DNA from: Cheiracanthium punctorium
Taxonomy: Eukaryota > Arthropoda > Arachnida > Araneae > Cheiracanthiidae
Direction of reading: 5' to 3'
Length of the DNA: 64,000 bases
NCBI GenBank assembly: GCA_038373885.1
Contig: JAWZYV010012529.1
Location: 89,022-153,021 of the forward strand
Part shown: one piece after another, positions 44,909-56,855 of the stretch
How positions within the stretch are numbered: the first letter of the stretch is position 1
Layout: each line of letters begins with the position of its first letter
Notes under the pieces: model-generated
The model's input: only the letters and a program-made list of their open reading frames with translations
What the model was told of the DNA's origin: nothing
The model's database searches: none
Position numbers and translations under genes: made by a program

Positions 44909-45027
44909 AGACAAAAGGTAGAAGAAGGGTATCACGTGATGATATTAACCAACCTTTCTCGTTAACTTTCCACCAGAGAAAGGTTGGTTAATATCATCAC
45001 GTGATACCCTTCTTCTACCTTTTGTCT
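44909..45027. repeat. Perfect inverted repeat with 52-bp arms
   Basis: Arms 44909-44960 and 44976-45027 are exact inverses around a 15-base loop, GTTAACTTTCCACCA. Each arm includes CACGTG, so the site is symmetric at two scales. The left tip overlaps the target duplication of the adjacent hAT-like MITE. No mismatch was found, which suggests a recent or actively corrected inverted duplication. Confidence 0.9.
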
Positions 45028-45133
45028 GTATCCTGAAGTTTGCACTTCAGTTTACAAAAAGGAATATAGTGCTCGATCTTTCGTTGCCTAAAAAATTAAG
45101 CAGGTAAAGAATAGACGAATAATTTCTTTCGAC

Positions 45134-45292
45134 TAGGGATGGAGGCGAGACGAAAAATAGGCGTCTTGCAAAACAGTCTAAAAGCTTTGTCTCATCACGC
45201 AAAATCCCTATATATCGTAATGTTAAAAATGTTTGTCTCGCAAAAAAGCTGAAATCCCTGTCTCGCGAAAAATCCTCTGGTATCCATCCCTA
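45134..45292. mobile_element. hAT-like MITE, TAGGGATGGACGCGAGAC family, copy 4
   Basis: It starts TAGGGATGGAGGCGAGACG and ends TATCCATCCCTA. The flanking octamers CTTTCGAC (45126-45133) and TTTTCGAT (45293-45300) match at six of eight. The body has the family's AAAGCTTTGTCTC and GTCTCGC motifs. Confidence 0.75.
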
Positions 45293-45300
45293 TTTTCGAT

Positions 45301-48300
45301 GCTATTTAGAATGCAAAACAATCAGTGTGTAGATGAAAATTTAAGCGCATCTATGCATATAAGAAAACAGACATGGAACAAAAATATTAAAAATTTGCGT
45401 AATAATAAAAAATATTAAAAACATTTATGTAGTTTGTTCATTGCTTTTTTTGTCATTTAATTTTGATAAAACTTATAGATTAATTCCAAAGTATTGCAAT
45501 GAAGACGATGACAGCATAAGTACTACTTTATTGAATTTTAAGAAATACGGAGTTAAAAAAAAAGTGGTATTTTATATTCAACACGGAGTGGGCCTATCGA
45601 ATTTTTGTTTATGCGATATCCACCCTTTGTGCTCCGTGGTTGTAATTTAAAATCCACCCAATTTGTAGCTATCTTCCATCTAAATTAAATGATTAATACG
45701 TATTAAACAGGGCAAAATACACATGTATGGGCTCACACAACTTACATGCACGGGGGACGCACGATATCAAAAGCATGTATATATATGTACACACACATAC
45801 GTTTGTCCCCACTTCATTTCGCGAGCGCGCGTGCATATAATATGGAAAACAGATCACTTCCTTGGACAAACACAGCGGCGACGTTGTGTGCATACCGAAT
45901 CTTGCCATCACGCGACGATTACGCACGTCACGTGATACGTGTATTAGACGACTTATTGAGACACGTACCGGTGCGTATATATTTATAGGGCAAAATTATA
46001 GGGCTGCGAGAGAACAGTTCGCAGTAAGTAGGCATTCTACTGCTGAAAAACTATTGCAAGTTTCCTTTTTGCGGGATTCTTGCGTAATATGACTTTTGCG
46101 TGGACACCCGTAAAAATGCCACGAATTCGTGTTTTATTTAATTCCGCTGGCATCGTTTAAAGTCTCTCGGGACGTATATAACCCGTCTCAAAATACACAT
46201 AGTAGCGATATAACCAATAGCTCCTTTGTTTTATGACTGAGAATTAACCCCGATGTAAATTATAGGTGGCAAAATTCTTTTCTTTTTTTTTCGGGGTGGG
46301 AGGGGGGGGGGACATAATGAGTCATATTTCACACGCTATAATTCGTATTTTGTTATATAATTGGAAAAATTGTTTTTATATTTTTATGCGTAGATGGTTT
46401 CTGTATTTAACAAAAAAAAAGTACTCATAAAGCATACAGACATCAAGTAAACAATATAAAACTAAAGGACAACTAACAGAAATGGCTATTTTTGTATACA
46501 ATGAATGAATAAAACATTCCTTCTAACATGGTTGTAGCAATATAAACATCTGACACAAGTGGTGGATGCAAGGATTTCAATATTCTTGAAACGCTAGAAA
46601 AGAAAAGAGGTATTGCTTAATGGTAATTTTTACTTTACCGTGCATTTTGTTAAATAAGCCTTGAAAGCATAGTGTGGGAGGGAAGAATTTGACTTTAGAC
46701 TTGATATCTGCCACATCACGAAAGGTTCACGTATTGATCATTTGTGAAACAAAACTTGTAAGATTTCTTTGTCCAATAAAGTCAAGTTTGTTGCTGTATT
46801 GGTAATATATATATATATTAATAGGCCTTCCAAACCCGCGAGGGAATTGTGCAACAGCCTGTATATATATACTTAATGACTTCGCATGCACAGATATACA
46901 ATAACTGCAGTCATGAATTTGTAGATTAAAGCAACTTTATGCACAGTTATAGAATGAACTGTTTCTTACAGATATTTTTTCAAAACAAACCAAAAATCGT
47001 CAAAACGAAAGAATTGTAAATTTATTATTCAGTTAGAAAGTTCTAATGAAAATCAAGTATTACAAAATGTGTTAAAAATCAAATTTGTTTAAGTGGTGTT
47101 AAGTGTTTGTAGTTATTCCTGGAATGATTAGTCAGAAGTGCGAGGATAATTTCAGGAAGTTTGTGAAATGAGCATCTTTGGTTTAATTGACCTCTTGAAA
47201 AGTCCCCCACCAAAGCATCCACCCTTAAATCTATATCCTTTATGTGCATGATCACATAACTGACATATGATCATACATTAATCACCTGAACGGTAGCGAA
47301 TTATATTTACTTGCATCTAATTTTATCACACACATTGGGAGTACACATATGGTTCAGGAGTATGATTGACGGTGACCTGATGATCTCAATGAATATTGAA
47401 AGTTAAGTAAATTTTAAGCACATCATGATTGTTAAATTTTCTTCAGATGAAAATAAATCAACTATTTCTTCTCGAAATAGCTTCAAAAAAGCGTGAAGTA
47501 CTATGATAGTCCTATTTTTGCTTCACTTTTAAAAATTAAGTTTCGAACACAAAAATGGAACATTTGGTGACCCGGGCAATTAGGTAGGGGAAAAAGTACG
47601 AGTAGGGCCCAAAAGGGGCAAAAGTTAACATTTTTCTAAAAAAAGGCTCATTTTTTTACATCCAATTAACAAAAATCCGAATTTTGGGAAGGACCCAAGC
47701 CTCTGTGCTATAGCACAGAGGCGTTACTATGGTCACCTGATCATGCTAGGGCATTCTTCAAGAATAACTACATCCAGAAACTAGTGTTGTTAGTGGTAGA
47801 ATAATAATTGTTTAATTACACAAAAATTTTGATAGTAATACATTTGAGTGATCCTGTTAAAGAGTTATTCACTTAGAAAATTATTTCATTTAGCAAAATT
47901 TATCGAAAATCGATCCCTGTTTAAGTTGTAAAAGACAAAATTAATTCTTTGGCTTAAAAATGTATTTTGCTATCACACATTAAACTATGAAACGAGAAAT
48001 TGTTTGTTTCGTTATTAGACAAGTTAAATAAATAAATATATAACGGAAAAGTTGAAGTTTACATGATCATTTCAGTATTCATGCATATTATTTGGTAGGT
48101 AACGAGTATCATAAATATCCTGTATACCGTGTAAAAAAAAACAGCTATTTAAACTATTAAATAATAAGTAATGCATCTTCATTCTGTTACCCGCAGTGCA
48201 TTTTTTCGTGATTGGAAAAGAAAGAGAGATTTTTGTTCAAACATTAGTTTATTATACTCCTAGTCATACCAGATTTTAAAAAGTATATCAATGTTTATCA

Positions 48301-48794
48301 ATGTATCATTAAGAAAAGCAAAAATGTCTGCTTTTCATTAAAAATGAAATACACATCAACAAAAAAGTACCATTGATTTACACAGGAGCTATATAGTCTA
48401 AAGTACAATAGTGTGTCTTATGACTGTCTGAGCAGTCTATACATTAAAGTCTCTTTGGAAGAAACTTGTCAAAACTTTAACGAGAAAAAAAAATAAATAA
48501 ATAAGGCTTTGAATAAGAAAACATTGAATTAACAAGTTTTGATTGAAATCAACCCTTTTAACAATTCAAAGGTTTGCTTGAAGGGAGCTCCATCCACTTT
48601 TTCAAGTTTGCGGAAAACTGTAAAAAATGTTTGGGAATTTCACACAAATTAACGTGACAGCTAACTCGATTACAGTTAGTAATACAAGAACTGGCCATTG
48701 AAGCTACATCCTTTTGGCACCAAACGAAAGAGTTTTATTTTTGTTTTCTTTAACTGTAAGATAGTGCATGTAATTCTGCCACCCAGGTAGTGTA
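45301..48794. other. Long unique stretch without supported genes
   Basis: The block 45690-46200 is less AT-rich, with GAGCGCGCG and CACGTCACGTG strings, and has several overlapping short frames but no domain. A G run is at 46302-46312. A TA run is at 46805-46818. A perfect 24-base palindrome, GCCTCTGTGCTA with its inverse, is at 47699-47722. The rest is AT-rich with nothing recognised. Confidence 0.35.
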
Positions 48795-49079
48795 CACTAC
48801 AAAAAATATTTTCCTACATCACAGCAAAATATGTGCTGTAATGCAGGAAAATATTTAATGTTTTGAGTAAACATACAAAATATTCTCCACACCAACACGT
48901 TGTGATGTAAAACCTGTGTCAATTTGTTGTACAAGGTTCTTCGTGATTGGCTTATCAACTTCATTACGTCATTTCGTGAGTGAATTTACAACACAAAATG
49001 CTGTATTCCAAAACCCAGCACGTTGCTTTATTATTTTACAGTAATATCTGTGGTAAAATTACAGGTATTTTTTACCGTG
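48795..49079. mobile_element. TA-flanked MITE, CACTACAAAAAATA terminus
   Basis: TA then CACTACAAAAAATATTTTCC on the left; the inverted right end reads CACGGTAAAAAATACCTG, followed by TA. An inner hairpin AAATATTTTCCT...AGGAAAATATTT lies near 48809-48856. It is 285 bp with no coding capacity. TA targets suggest Tc1/mariner-type mobilisation. Confidence 0.55.
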
Positions 49080-49081
49080 TA

Positions 49082-49360
49082 TAGTGGCTAAAGAACGATT
49101 CTGTCAATCACATATTGGGTCCGGGTTCAATTCCAGGCCTAGTCTTGGGTGTTTAACTTGTCCCTCCTTTCAGAGGGAGCAATGTTGGCCGTCCACTGGG
49201 TGCCCCCATAGTAAGATGGCCAAAATTTCGGCAAATGTTTGATGAGCAAGTGTCCGCCCATGGATTTTTTCTTAAAATGTACATATAACTCTTAAACTGT
49301 CCTAGAATGAAACTGCCTCCTTTCTCCAGAAAACACTTCAATTCAATTGCTAAGTAAGTA
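49082..49360 (+). mobile_element. tRNA-derived SINE, three-copy family, copy 1
   Basis: GGTTCAATTCC at 49124-49134 is a box B. AGTGGCTAAAGAACG near 49083 is a weak box A. Downstream the shared body follows: TTTAACTTGTC, CCTTTCAGAGGGAGCAATGTTGG, ACTGG and a block ending ATGGCCAAAATTTCGGC. It lies directly after the TA-flanked MITE. A tail of AAGTA repeats is seen near 49350-49376. Confidence 0.7.
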
Positions 49361-50754
49361 TAAGTAAGAAAAGTAAAATACCAAACACAAAGAATAAATC
49401 ACGCTAGATAAGTAAAGTACAGAAAATGTGATTCAATTGAATAGTTCCCTATAGAATGTGAACTATATGCGTGTTTAAAAAGTTTACAGGTCACGTTTTG
49501 TGAATTTAAACAGAAACTCGACATAAGTATATGTAAATCCGTTGCTGAAAACATGTAATATTTTCCCTTATAAATTTTAAAGTTAAAACTTTACTTAAAA
49601 TACACTTAAAAGAAGGAAATCTGTCTAGTCTTTTGTTCAAAATAAAACATAATCTGCAACACACGCTATTTATTCTCTTTATATCTGTTTTATAAAATAA
49701 TAAAGAAATTTATAATTGTTTACTAAGACTGATTCTTTGAAATAAAATTACATACTCGTAATAAATCATATCCAGATTCCTTACGAATGATAATGTAAAA
49801 AGAGAAAACACGTTAAATATTCATTTGAATAATCCCCTACGCTGTTCCTTAATTACAAGCTATTATAAAAAAAGCTATCTTTACTTATCTCAGTTGTCGG
49901 CATAAGGTATAATTATCTGATAAATATCTTACAACAAACAGAAAAGAAAGGAATATTTAAATAGCTGGATTTTTTTGTATAATTCGTCTTTTGTAATAAC
50001 CACTTAGCAAATGCGCTTACAGAAAAATTATTTTGTTACTTCGCATACTAATATCATTCACGCCTATAACAACCCTAGTACAGTGAAACTTCTTTGAAGC
50101 GATCATCTCTGGTTTCATCAAACATCGGTTTTTAATAGAAATGGAGTCACTTGATTTTAAAAAAATGTTTGACACTTTAAAAATATGTTTAAATGCATGC
50201 GGTTTCAAGAAAAGTATTTTTTACAGTAGTTTCACATATCTTATGACAAATGTATTAGTAAAACCTCTTCAAATGAACATTCCGTACACCGCTCGTTAAA
50301 AAAATAGGTTACTTTATGAAATATTTGTAAAACTATATACCTATATTTAAAAAACTGTATGGTTAAAAAGTGTATAAGGTTTCATGAATAGTAAAATTAC
50401 TTAAAATTTAATGATCGACTACATGAAAAAGTATTGAAAGTTTTGTAAAATTCATTCACTATTTTAGAAAAAAGTAAATAAATGTTTAGAAGACAGAATT
50501 TTCTTGTAATTTGAAACTTCCTTTTTGAACTGGAAAACCGTCTCAAATCTAGCACAATATCTAAATTCAACTTACAGCTTTAATGATCATATGAATTGAA
50601 CTCAAGATACTCAAATTTTCAAACAGGCTAATCATGAACGACATTTTTATCGCTCCGTGTCTCTTCTACAGAAAGAGTTGAAAATGGTCGTTCATTGGAG
50701 GAGAAAGTTTTGATCGAGTCTTAACAATTACGTTTCAACGCATTGTAGCTGTGC
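49361..50754. other. AT-rich unique sequence with Tigger-like ends
   Basis: TA-CAGTGAAACTTCTTTGAAGC near 50079 and TTAGTAAAACCTCTTCAAATG near 50257 resemble Tigger-type termini in the same orientation, so they do not bound one element. No gene is supported. Confidence 0.35.
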
Positions 50755-50970
50755 CTTCCAGGGGGGTAATGGCTAAACGAATCATTCTATTCTACTTTGA
50801 GCCCGGGTTCGATTACCGCCTTGGATGTTAACTTGTCTGTCCCTTGAAGGGGTAATGTTGGTCGCCTACTGGCTAACTCCATAATAAAATGGCGAATACT
50901 TTGGGCCTTAGTCATGGAGTCAAGTCCCCCCCTCCCCTCGTCTTAAAAATACCGTTATGGTAATTGTTTA
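50755..50970 (+). mobile_element. tRNA-derived SINE, three-copy family, copy 2
   Basis: GGTAATGGCTAAACGAA (50765-50781) is a worn box A and GGTTCGATTACC (50806-50817) is box B. The body matches copies 1 and 3: GTTAACTTGTCTGTCCC, GGGGTAATGTTGGTCGCC and AAAATGGCGAATACTTTGGGC. It has no coding capacity and would depend on a LINE for movement. Confidence 0.75.
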
Positions 50971-51974
50971 ATGTAAGTAAGTGATTGTTGAAAGAAGTTT
51001 TGAAACACAGAATTAGAAATTTACCCACTAGCGTTTTCAACACTTAAATTACCAGAGTTAGCTTCTCAGGGACATCATATTTATTCATGAAAATTCCTGC
51101 AAAATTTATGACTGTATTTCATTTAGTGTTGAAATCAACGTTAAAACTTGAGGCACCCACTCATCTGCTACTGTTTGATTCTCAATGGCTCGTTCTCTCA
51201 TCCAAGCCCTCCCACTAAAAGACCAGTTGCGTTGTTTAGCTCTCGTCGACACATTCGCCAACTTTAACAAGGACATCCCAGTTCAGCTTCTTTTTTTTTA
51301 TGCATCCCGCTACACGCACAGGAAGGCACTGTCTTCATGCTTCCGGAAGCTCAAGACGCAATGATAGTAATTGAAAGAAACTATGGTATATTGCATGTGT
51401 TTTTGGATTGTTACACGTGGGGTCAGCCGAAAGTGTCCATTGTATTACCACCTTCCACGCGATGGAGAATGAGGGGTAATGGTTACTTTGGGCAGGAGTG
51501 TATGTGCAGATGATCATTGAGATGCCTCCAGAGAAGCAGGACATTGCGATGTGTGAAAAGTGACAAGAATCATTTACCCACATTTGCGTTCATTCATTGT
51601 AGATTAAGTGAGTTGGGCAAAATACATTTTACTGCAGAGGTTATGCACCGAAATTTGAATGTTACTTCCTTCCAGAGTAAATAGCCTCTTGTTGTGTTGT
51701 GTGAGTAATAATTCTCGGCGTTGAACATCTTTATTTCTAGATCGATAAGCTTTCATGTTGACGACTCGATTGATAAAAATAGAATTATTAATGTGATTAG
51801 ACAAATGTTGAGGACTATTTTTGTCGCATCGAATAGACAATCATACAATGCTATCATATTTGAAGGTGAAAATTATACCATTTACATTTTATGCCAGGTT
51901 TTAAAACAAGACACATCTTGGGAATATTACAAATTATAGGTAATGTTGTGTAATGATCATATTTTATAAATAGA
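50971..51974. other. Unique sequence, no supported gene
   Basis: The stretch 51170-51600 is less AT-rich. An 82-codon minus-strand frame (51335-51583) there has no recognised domain. Nothing else is seen. Confidence 0.35.
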
Positions 51975-52190
51975 CTTCCCGGTGGTGTAGTGATTAGCGA
52001 ACTGTTCGATGACGCCTTACGTCCGGGTTCGATTCGGAGTTGAGTGTTAATTTGTCAGTCCCTTTATATGGGGATAACGTTGGTTGCCTGTTCGATATCG
52101 TCAAAATAAAGTGGCCCACACTTTGGGCAATAGTAGGAGCTGATGCCTGATGGGAAAATGCCATGAAGAAATAAAAGAAATGCTTTTAAA
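51975..52190 (+). mobile_element. tRNA-derived SINE, three-copy family, copy 3
   Basis: This is the best-preserved head: TGGTGTAGTGATTAGCG (51983-51999) is a near-consensus box A and GGGTTCGATTC (52025-52035) a consensus box B, about 42 bases apart as in a tRNA. The body follows with GTTAATTTGTCAGTCCC, GGGGATAACGTTGGTTGCC and AAAGTGGCCCACACTTTGGGC. Such elements are transcribed by RNA polymerase III. Confidence 0.8.
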
Positions 52191-54460
52191 AAGGTTTTCC
52201 TTAATTATTTACAACGATTTTGATTTCAAATTGAAAAACCAATACTTTATGTTTTCTCAGTAAAATTTGTCTGTGGTGTATTTGTATTCAATTAAATTTA
52301 TTCATAACATTTCAATCGATGTTGCGACCCCAAAGGTAAAAGGTAATATTTTACTGTCTTATTTTGGGAGGATCGTGAACCATAAATTGAATATCACAGG
52401 TGTAGATGTAAAACATTTGACAGGAATAATTTACAAAGAATAAATGACATCAAATTATTTTCTCTGCTTTGCATTTAGTTGAAGTGATCTTTCTAAAATT
52501 TCTCGACTTTTCCAAATATTTAATGTCTCGCATATATTGATACTTTCGTCTTTTCAGGAATTACCAAATACGGCATGCACGTTTCATGGAATAAAAATAA
52601 ATGGTTTTTACATCATAAACAAGGAATGAACGGTTTAAAGCACTTTTAATGTTCATGCTTTATTACAATCACATCATTCGTCATCGTTTAACCCAGATAA
52701 CTTTAACATTAATGAAATGTTATTCCAGTTATTATTCTAGTTGAATGCATTAGTAAAATCATTACAATTTTCATCTTGTTCGTTTATCAATACTGGTGGC
52801 TGGAAATATTTTTAACCAAAATTTAATTTTTAAACTATTTTTTGTACAGAAAATACAAAATTTACAGACACATTAAATATGATTAATTTTGACTAGAAAA
52901 AGACAAATACAATTCATTTCAACAAAAAATATTTGTCATTACTTGTTATATCTTGTGCATTTTTCAAATATGTGAAGATAGCTTTTCCTTTGGCACTTCA
53001 GTTTATTAATGTTTAAAATGCTTTAATCATAGCAAGCTTTCTACAACTCATAAAATACGGGGAAAATAATGGGCGTTTTTTTAATACATCTCAAGAAAAA
53101 AATAAAGAAATAAAAGAATTATGGATAGAAAACAAACAAGCATAGGCTGAAGAAATGACGTTGTCTTAAACATCCACACAAAAGCGACAACAATGCAAAT
53201 TTGGAAACCATGGCAAAGCAGTCAAAAAAGAGATAGATGATCTAACCCAGCGAATATCTTTTTGCGCCCAACTGAATTACAACCAAAAAACTTTTTCCTC
53301 TCTTCATTCTGGAATGGGAAAATCTGCATAAAATATAACGCACGACAAAACAGAATCGCTGCAAAAAGGGGTCCCCGCTTTTTAAGAGGGGGAGCAAAAG
53401 TAAAAATTCCATTGTATTCTTTCTTCAATTGGCGCTCGGATTTTTAGAAACCGAGCTGTTGTTCATTTAACATCAATAGAGCGTGTTTTTATAACACACT
53501 GGGAATGAACCGCGTAGATAAAGTGGTGTAAGTCATATTGAGTCACAAATGAAAATTATTTTTTAATACAATTCTTTAAATATGCTGCAATATGCTTATC
53601 TATGTTTTTTTCGTTCACTTGTGTATTGTAGCATCTGAATAAGTGTATTTCATTTAGGAAGTTGAATTTTAAACAAAGCTCTTTTCTGTTCAAATCTCAT
53701 TGCTCATCTTTTTCTGAAGCAGAATATGAAATATTTAAAAATGTACTTTTTCATAAAGGACGACTGAACAATTCTCTAAATTCAATGGATCACCACCAAC
53801 CTGAAGTACTTGTGCTAATCACTGGAGCATTAACCCACTATAGTTAATCTTTAAATGCCTGAAAGCTAAAAAATAAATTTTAAAATGTCTTTGGCTCTCA
53901 TTTATTAAAAGCAAATCATGGGGAAAATACTTTTAAAAATCATACTTTATTTTAGGTATGATTTACGACTAAAAAACGCAGTTTGTTGTCAATTCGCAAC
54001 ACTGGGCTTTAGTTGAAAAAATAATTTTCTTTAATAAAATTTTGTAATATCGCACACACATGATTTTTAAGAGCTATGACGAAGAATTTCTAGAAAGTAC
54101 TTTAAAAGTAATTAATTCTTATTACACATACAAAAATTTATTGCAAAAATAAATGTGGAATGCAAAATAGTTTTTTTTAATGATATTTTACAGTATGATT
54201 ACCAACTATTTAGTTAAAGAATTGTATGGAAATATTGGAAACATAGTTATTATTTTTATATTAAAACACAGTTTAATACCACATTTTGTTGCTGTGTATC
54301 TTTTGCAGTTTAAGAATTTGCAGAGAATAATTTGTAGAAAAAATCTTGTGTACAATAAACAATAAATAAACTACAAAATGTAAGTAATTTCATTCAAATT
54401 TAAGTCAAGTATATTCAGTCAATCTTATTATTCCTCATAATCAAAAACCAAAACTGCTCA
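52191..54460. other. AT-rich unique sequence
   Basis: Overlapping frames on both strands at 53222-53447 and a plus frame at 53662-53847 show no domain. Nothing else is supported. Confidence 0.35.
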
Positions 54461-55159
54461 TTGTTCTCCAGGCTTAGTGGAACTTTATGCCTAATTGTTG
54501 CCAATTGGCAACACACACAAAAATCTGCCTATAAAATATTTTACAGTGAAATATCCAAAAACAGTTATAAAAATGATTTACATCCTTTACTTTTCCACAC
54601 AAAAAAAATTTACTTGATCACTTCAGAACAAAATAGGGTATATGCAAGCTTCCAAACAAAACAAAACGCACATGTAACTACAATTAAAAAATTACACCGA
54701 TCTTTATTCTTAAACAGCACAAGTGCTCTAATATATGTTTTGAAATTTGATTTAATGATATATTCAGTATTTATCTTATTATCAACATTAGGGTAGAAGG
54801 CCAAATTGGGTATGTTGCCGAAAGGCAATACATAGCTTTTAAAGGTTAAATGTAACCTTGAACATAGTTCGACAGTGGACACAAATAACAAGGCACCGTC
54901 ACTTTCCTGCACACCTGGAACTGGGCAACAGTTTATGATTTTGCGTTTGATCATATCAGATGTTTGGAGTATCTCAAAATCAGGTAGGCGGAATTTTGGC
55001 TTGAAGAAAATCTATCTTGATATTGTCCTATTATTACCAAAATCCATTTTATACATTTCTTCTCCTACAGGGTATCTGTTACACATGGACAAGTCTTTTA
55101 CAGTGAAACGAACGAAAAATCTGTTTTCATTAATTCCTAATAACCTATCCTCAGATTAA
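54461..55159. other. Coding-like stretch, open on both strands, unidentified
   Basis: On the minus strand one frame runs from about 55156 to 54610 (182 codons) with a single stop, at 55012-55014. Its translation includes RFFVRFTVKDLSMC and SDGALLFVSTVELC. On the plus strand, frames 54461-54796 and 54875-55159 are open in one register with a few stops between. A splice-acceptor-like TTCTTCTCCTACAG is at 55057-55070 (plus). Such openness is unusual in AT-rich DNA. It could be a broken gene or transposon relic. I recognise no family. Confidence 0.3.
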
Positions 55160-55681
55160 AATACTTATTAAAGCGGTTTCTTTCTCATAGTAGTCTTTTA
55201 GGACATGAAAAATCATTGATAAAAGTTTTGTAACTTCGAAAAGAGGCTAAAACTGATTTTAACGGGATATTCTAATAATTACTTCTAAAGTTTTTCATTT
55301 TTCCCCCTCCGTTTTCCATACAGGCCAGTCTGATATTATAAATAGAAACTATGTACTGTTATGCATGTAAAATAGTGCAGTTACTTGTTTCGGAACAAAG
55401 GGAGTAATGCAGAATAAATTTAATGACAAGACTATCCGTTGCCTATGAAAAAAAAAATGCCACATACCAAGACTGAAATAGTTTAAAAAACAGACCAAAC
55501 TTTACATACACATAGATATTCAGTCATTTAACAATTATGATTTAATTTTCGAAAATGTCCAGCCATATCACACTGAATTAGATCATCCGAATAAGCGAAT
55601 AAAATTATGGTAGTTCCGGGAGAGACGCCGGATCCGGGGCAGATGCCGTACTCCTTCTATTTCTTGTAATTTTCGATAGAT
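55160..55681. other. AT-rich unique sequence
   Basis: No gene is supported. The minus-strand frame at 55583-55771 runs across the start of the dispersed repeat and lacks a domain. Confidence 0.35.
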
Positions 55682-56855
55682 AGCAGTCAAACGCGCAGCA
55701 TAGGTGTGCAGTGAGATTTCCTTAACCAGTGTATAGCTTGAATCCTTTTTAATGTACCTGTAATCATACAATCCTTATTTTGAGAAAAGTGCACGATTTC
55801 ACTATGAAAACTTTTAAACGCGTTAAGCTTAAGTACATTTTTTGCATTAATTACTGATGCATGATGATATCGAAGTCAAAAGTAAGTGTAGCACCTGTAT
55901 AGAGTATATGGTTTGGCCATTTTCCGTTGCGAGGACAGGCAACTGGGATGTGTTACGTCTGTACCGTGCAAAATGGGATAGATGTCGCACTGCCATTCCG
56001 GTATACACGCCGCAGTTTATTTTGTACGGGCCGCCGCAGTTAGCAAAATTTTAATTTCTCTTCGTGTTTTATTTTTTTTTTATATTACTGATTTTATCTT
56101 ATTGGGGTATATTTGCTGGATTTGATTGTGTGATTTGCTGGATTTGAAAGTGTTATTGACTTTTTTTTTCTTTTCATTTTGCACAAACTAACCAAGTTGG
56201 GCATGTTATTAGTTATTAATTGTAATTGTAATAATAATTCTGCATTTTAATGTTCTGGCTTAAATGAAATACTGTTTTTATAAACCCGATAAATTGTTAA
56301 TTTGTTTATAGATCTTATTCGAAACACCCACATTAAAAAAAAGCAATGTTTAAACAAATAAAACAATGTAAGTACTATTTTACTCTCCCACCCCCCTCAA
56401 GTACACTGATGTTACTTTGTTGATGAAACAACAATTACAATTCAACTAAAACTTTAGAATTTTAGTAGTGAAATAAGTAGGCAGAGTAATATTGATTTAA
56501 ACCTGCTAGTATGCCTCTTTATACTAATTTAGTATCTTTTTGTTATTAAATAGGTATAATTATAAGACCAGATATGAGTATTTTTGAGTGTTTCTTTATT
56601 TATTATTTCATTCTGCTCTTCTGACAGGAGCTTCGTGACTCCTGCACAAAAGCAGCGTCTCACCCACAATACAATGTCTTAGAAAAAATATTGTTTCAAA
56701 CTATTAATTTATTTTTTAGATTTCTTTGTCGCAGTGCACATGTTCTCTATATTCTACTATAAATAGCACAAAATGATTCATTTTACTGTATGCGCACCCT
56801 GGGACTTTTTTACACAAATTCAAAAAAGGTGTGGCATAAGTTCCGGAATTACACT
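55682..56855 (+). repeat. Dispersed 1 kb repeat, copy B
   Basis: Collinear with 25618-26535, from AGCAGTCAAAC to AAGTTCCGGAATTAC. It has two segments absent from copy A: about 55865-55945 and about 56530-56695. These account for most of its extra length (1174 versus 918 bp). The frame at 55857-56054 lies mainly in the first extra segment and has no recognised domain. Confidence 0.75.

Noticed and set aside
47699..47722. 24-base perfect palindrome as a protein-binding operator
   Set aside because: It is a single copy in AT-rich eukaryotic sequence with no associated gene, so there is no basis for a regulatory claim.
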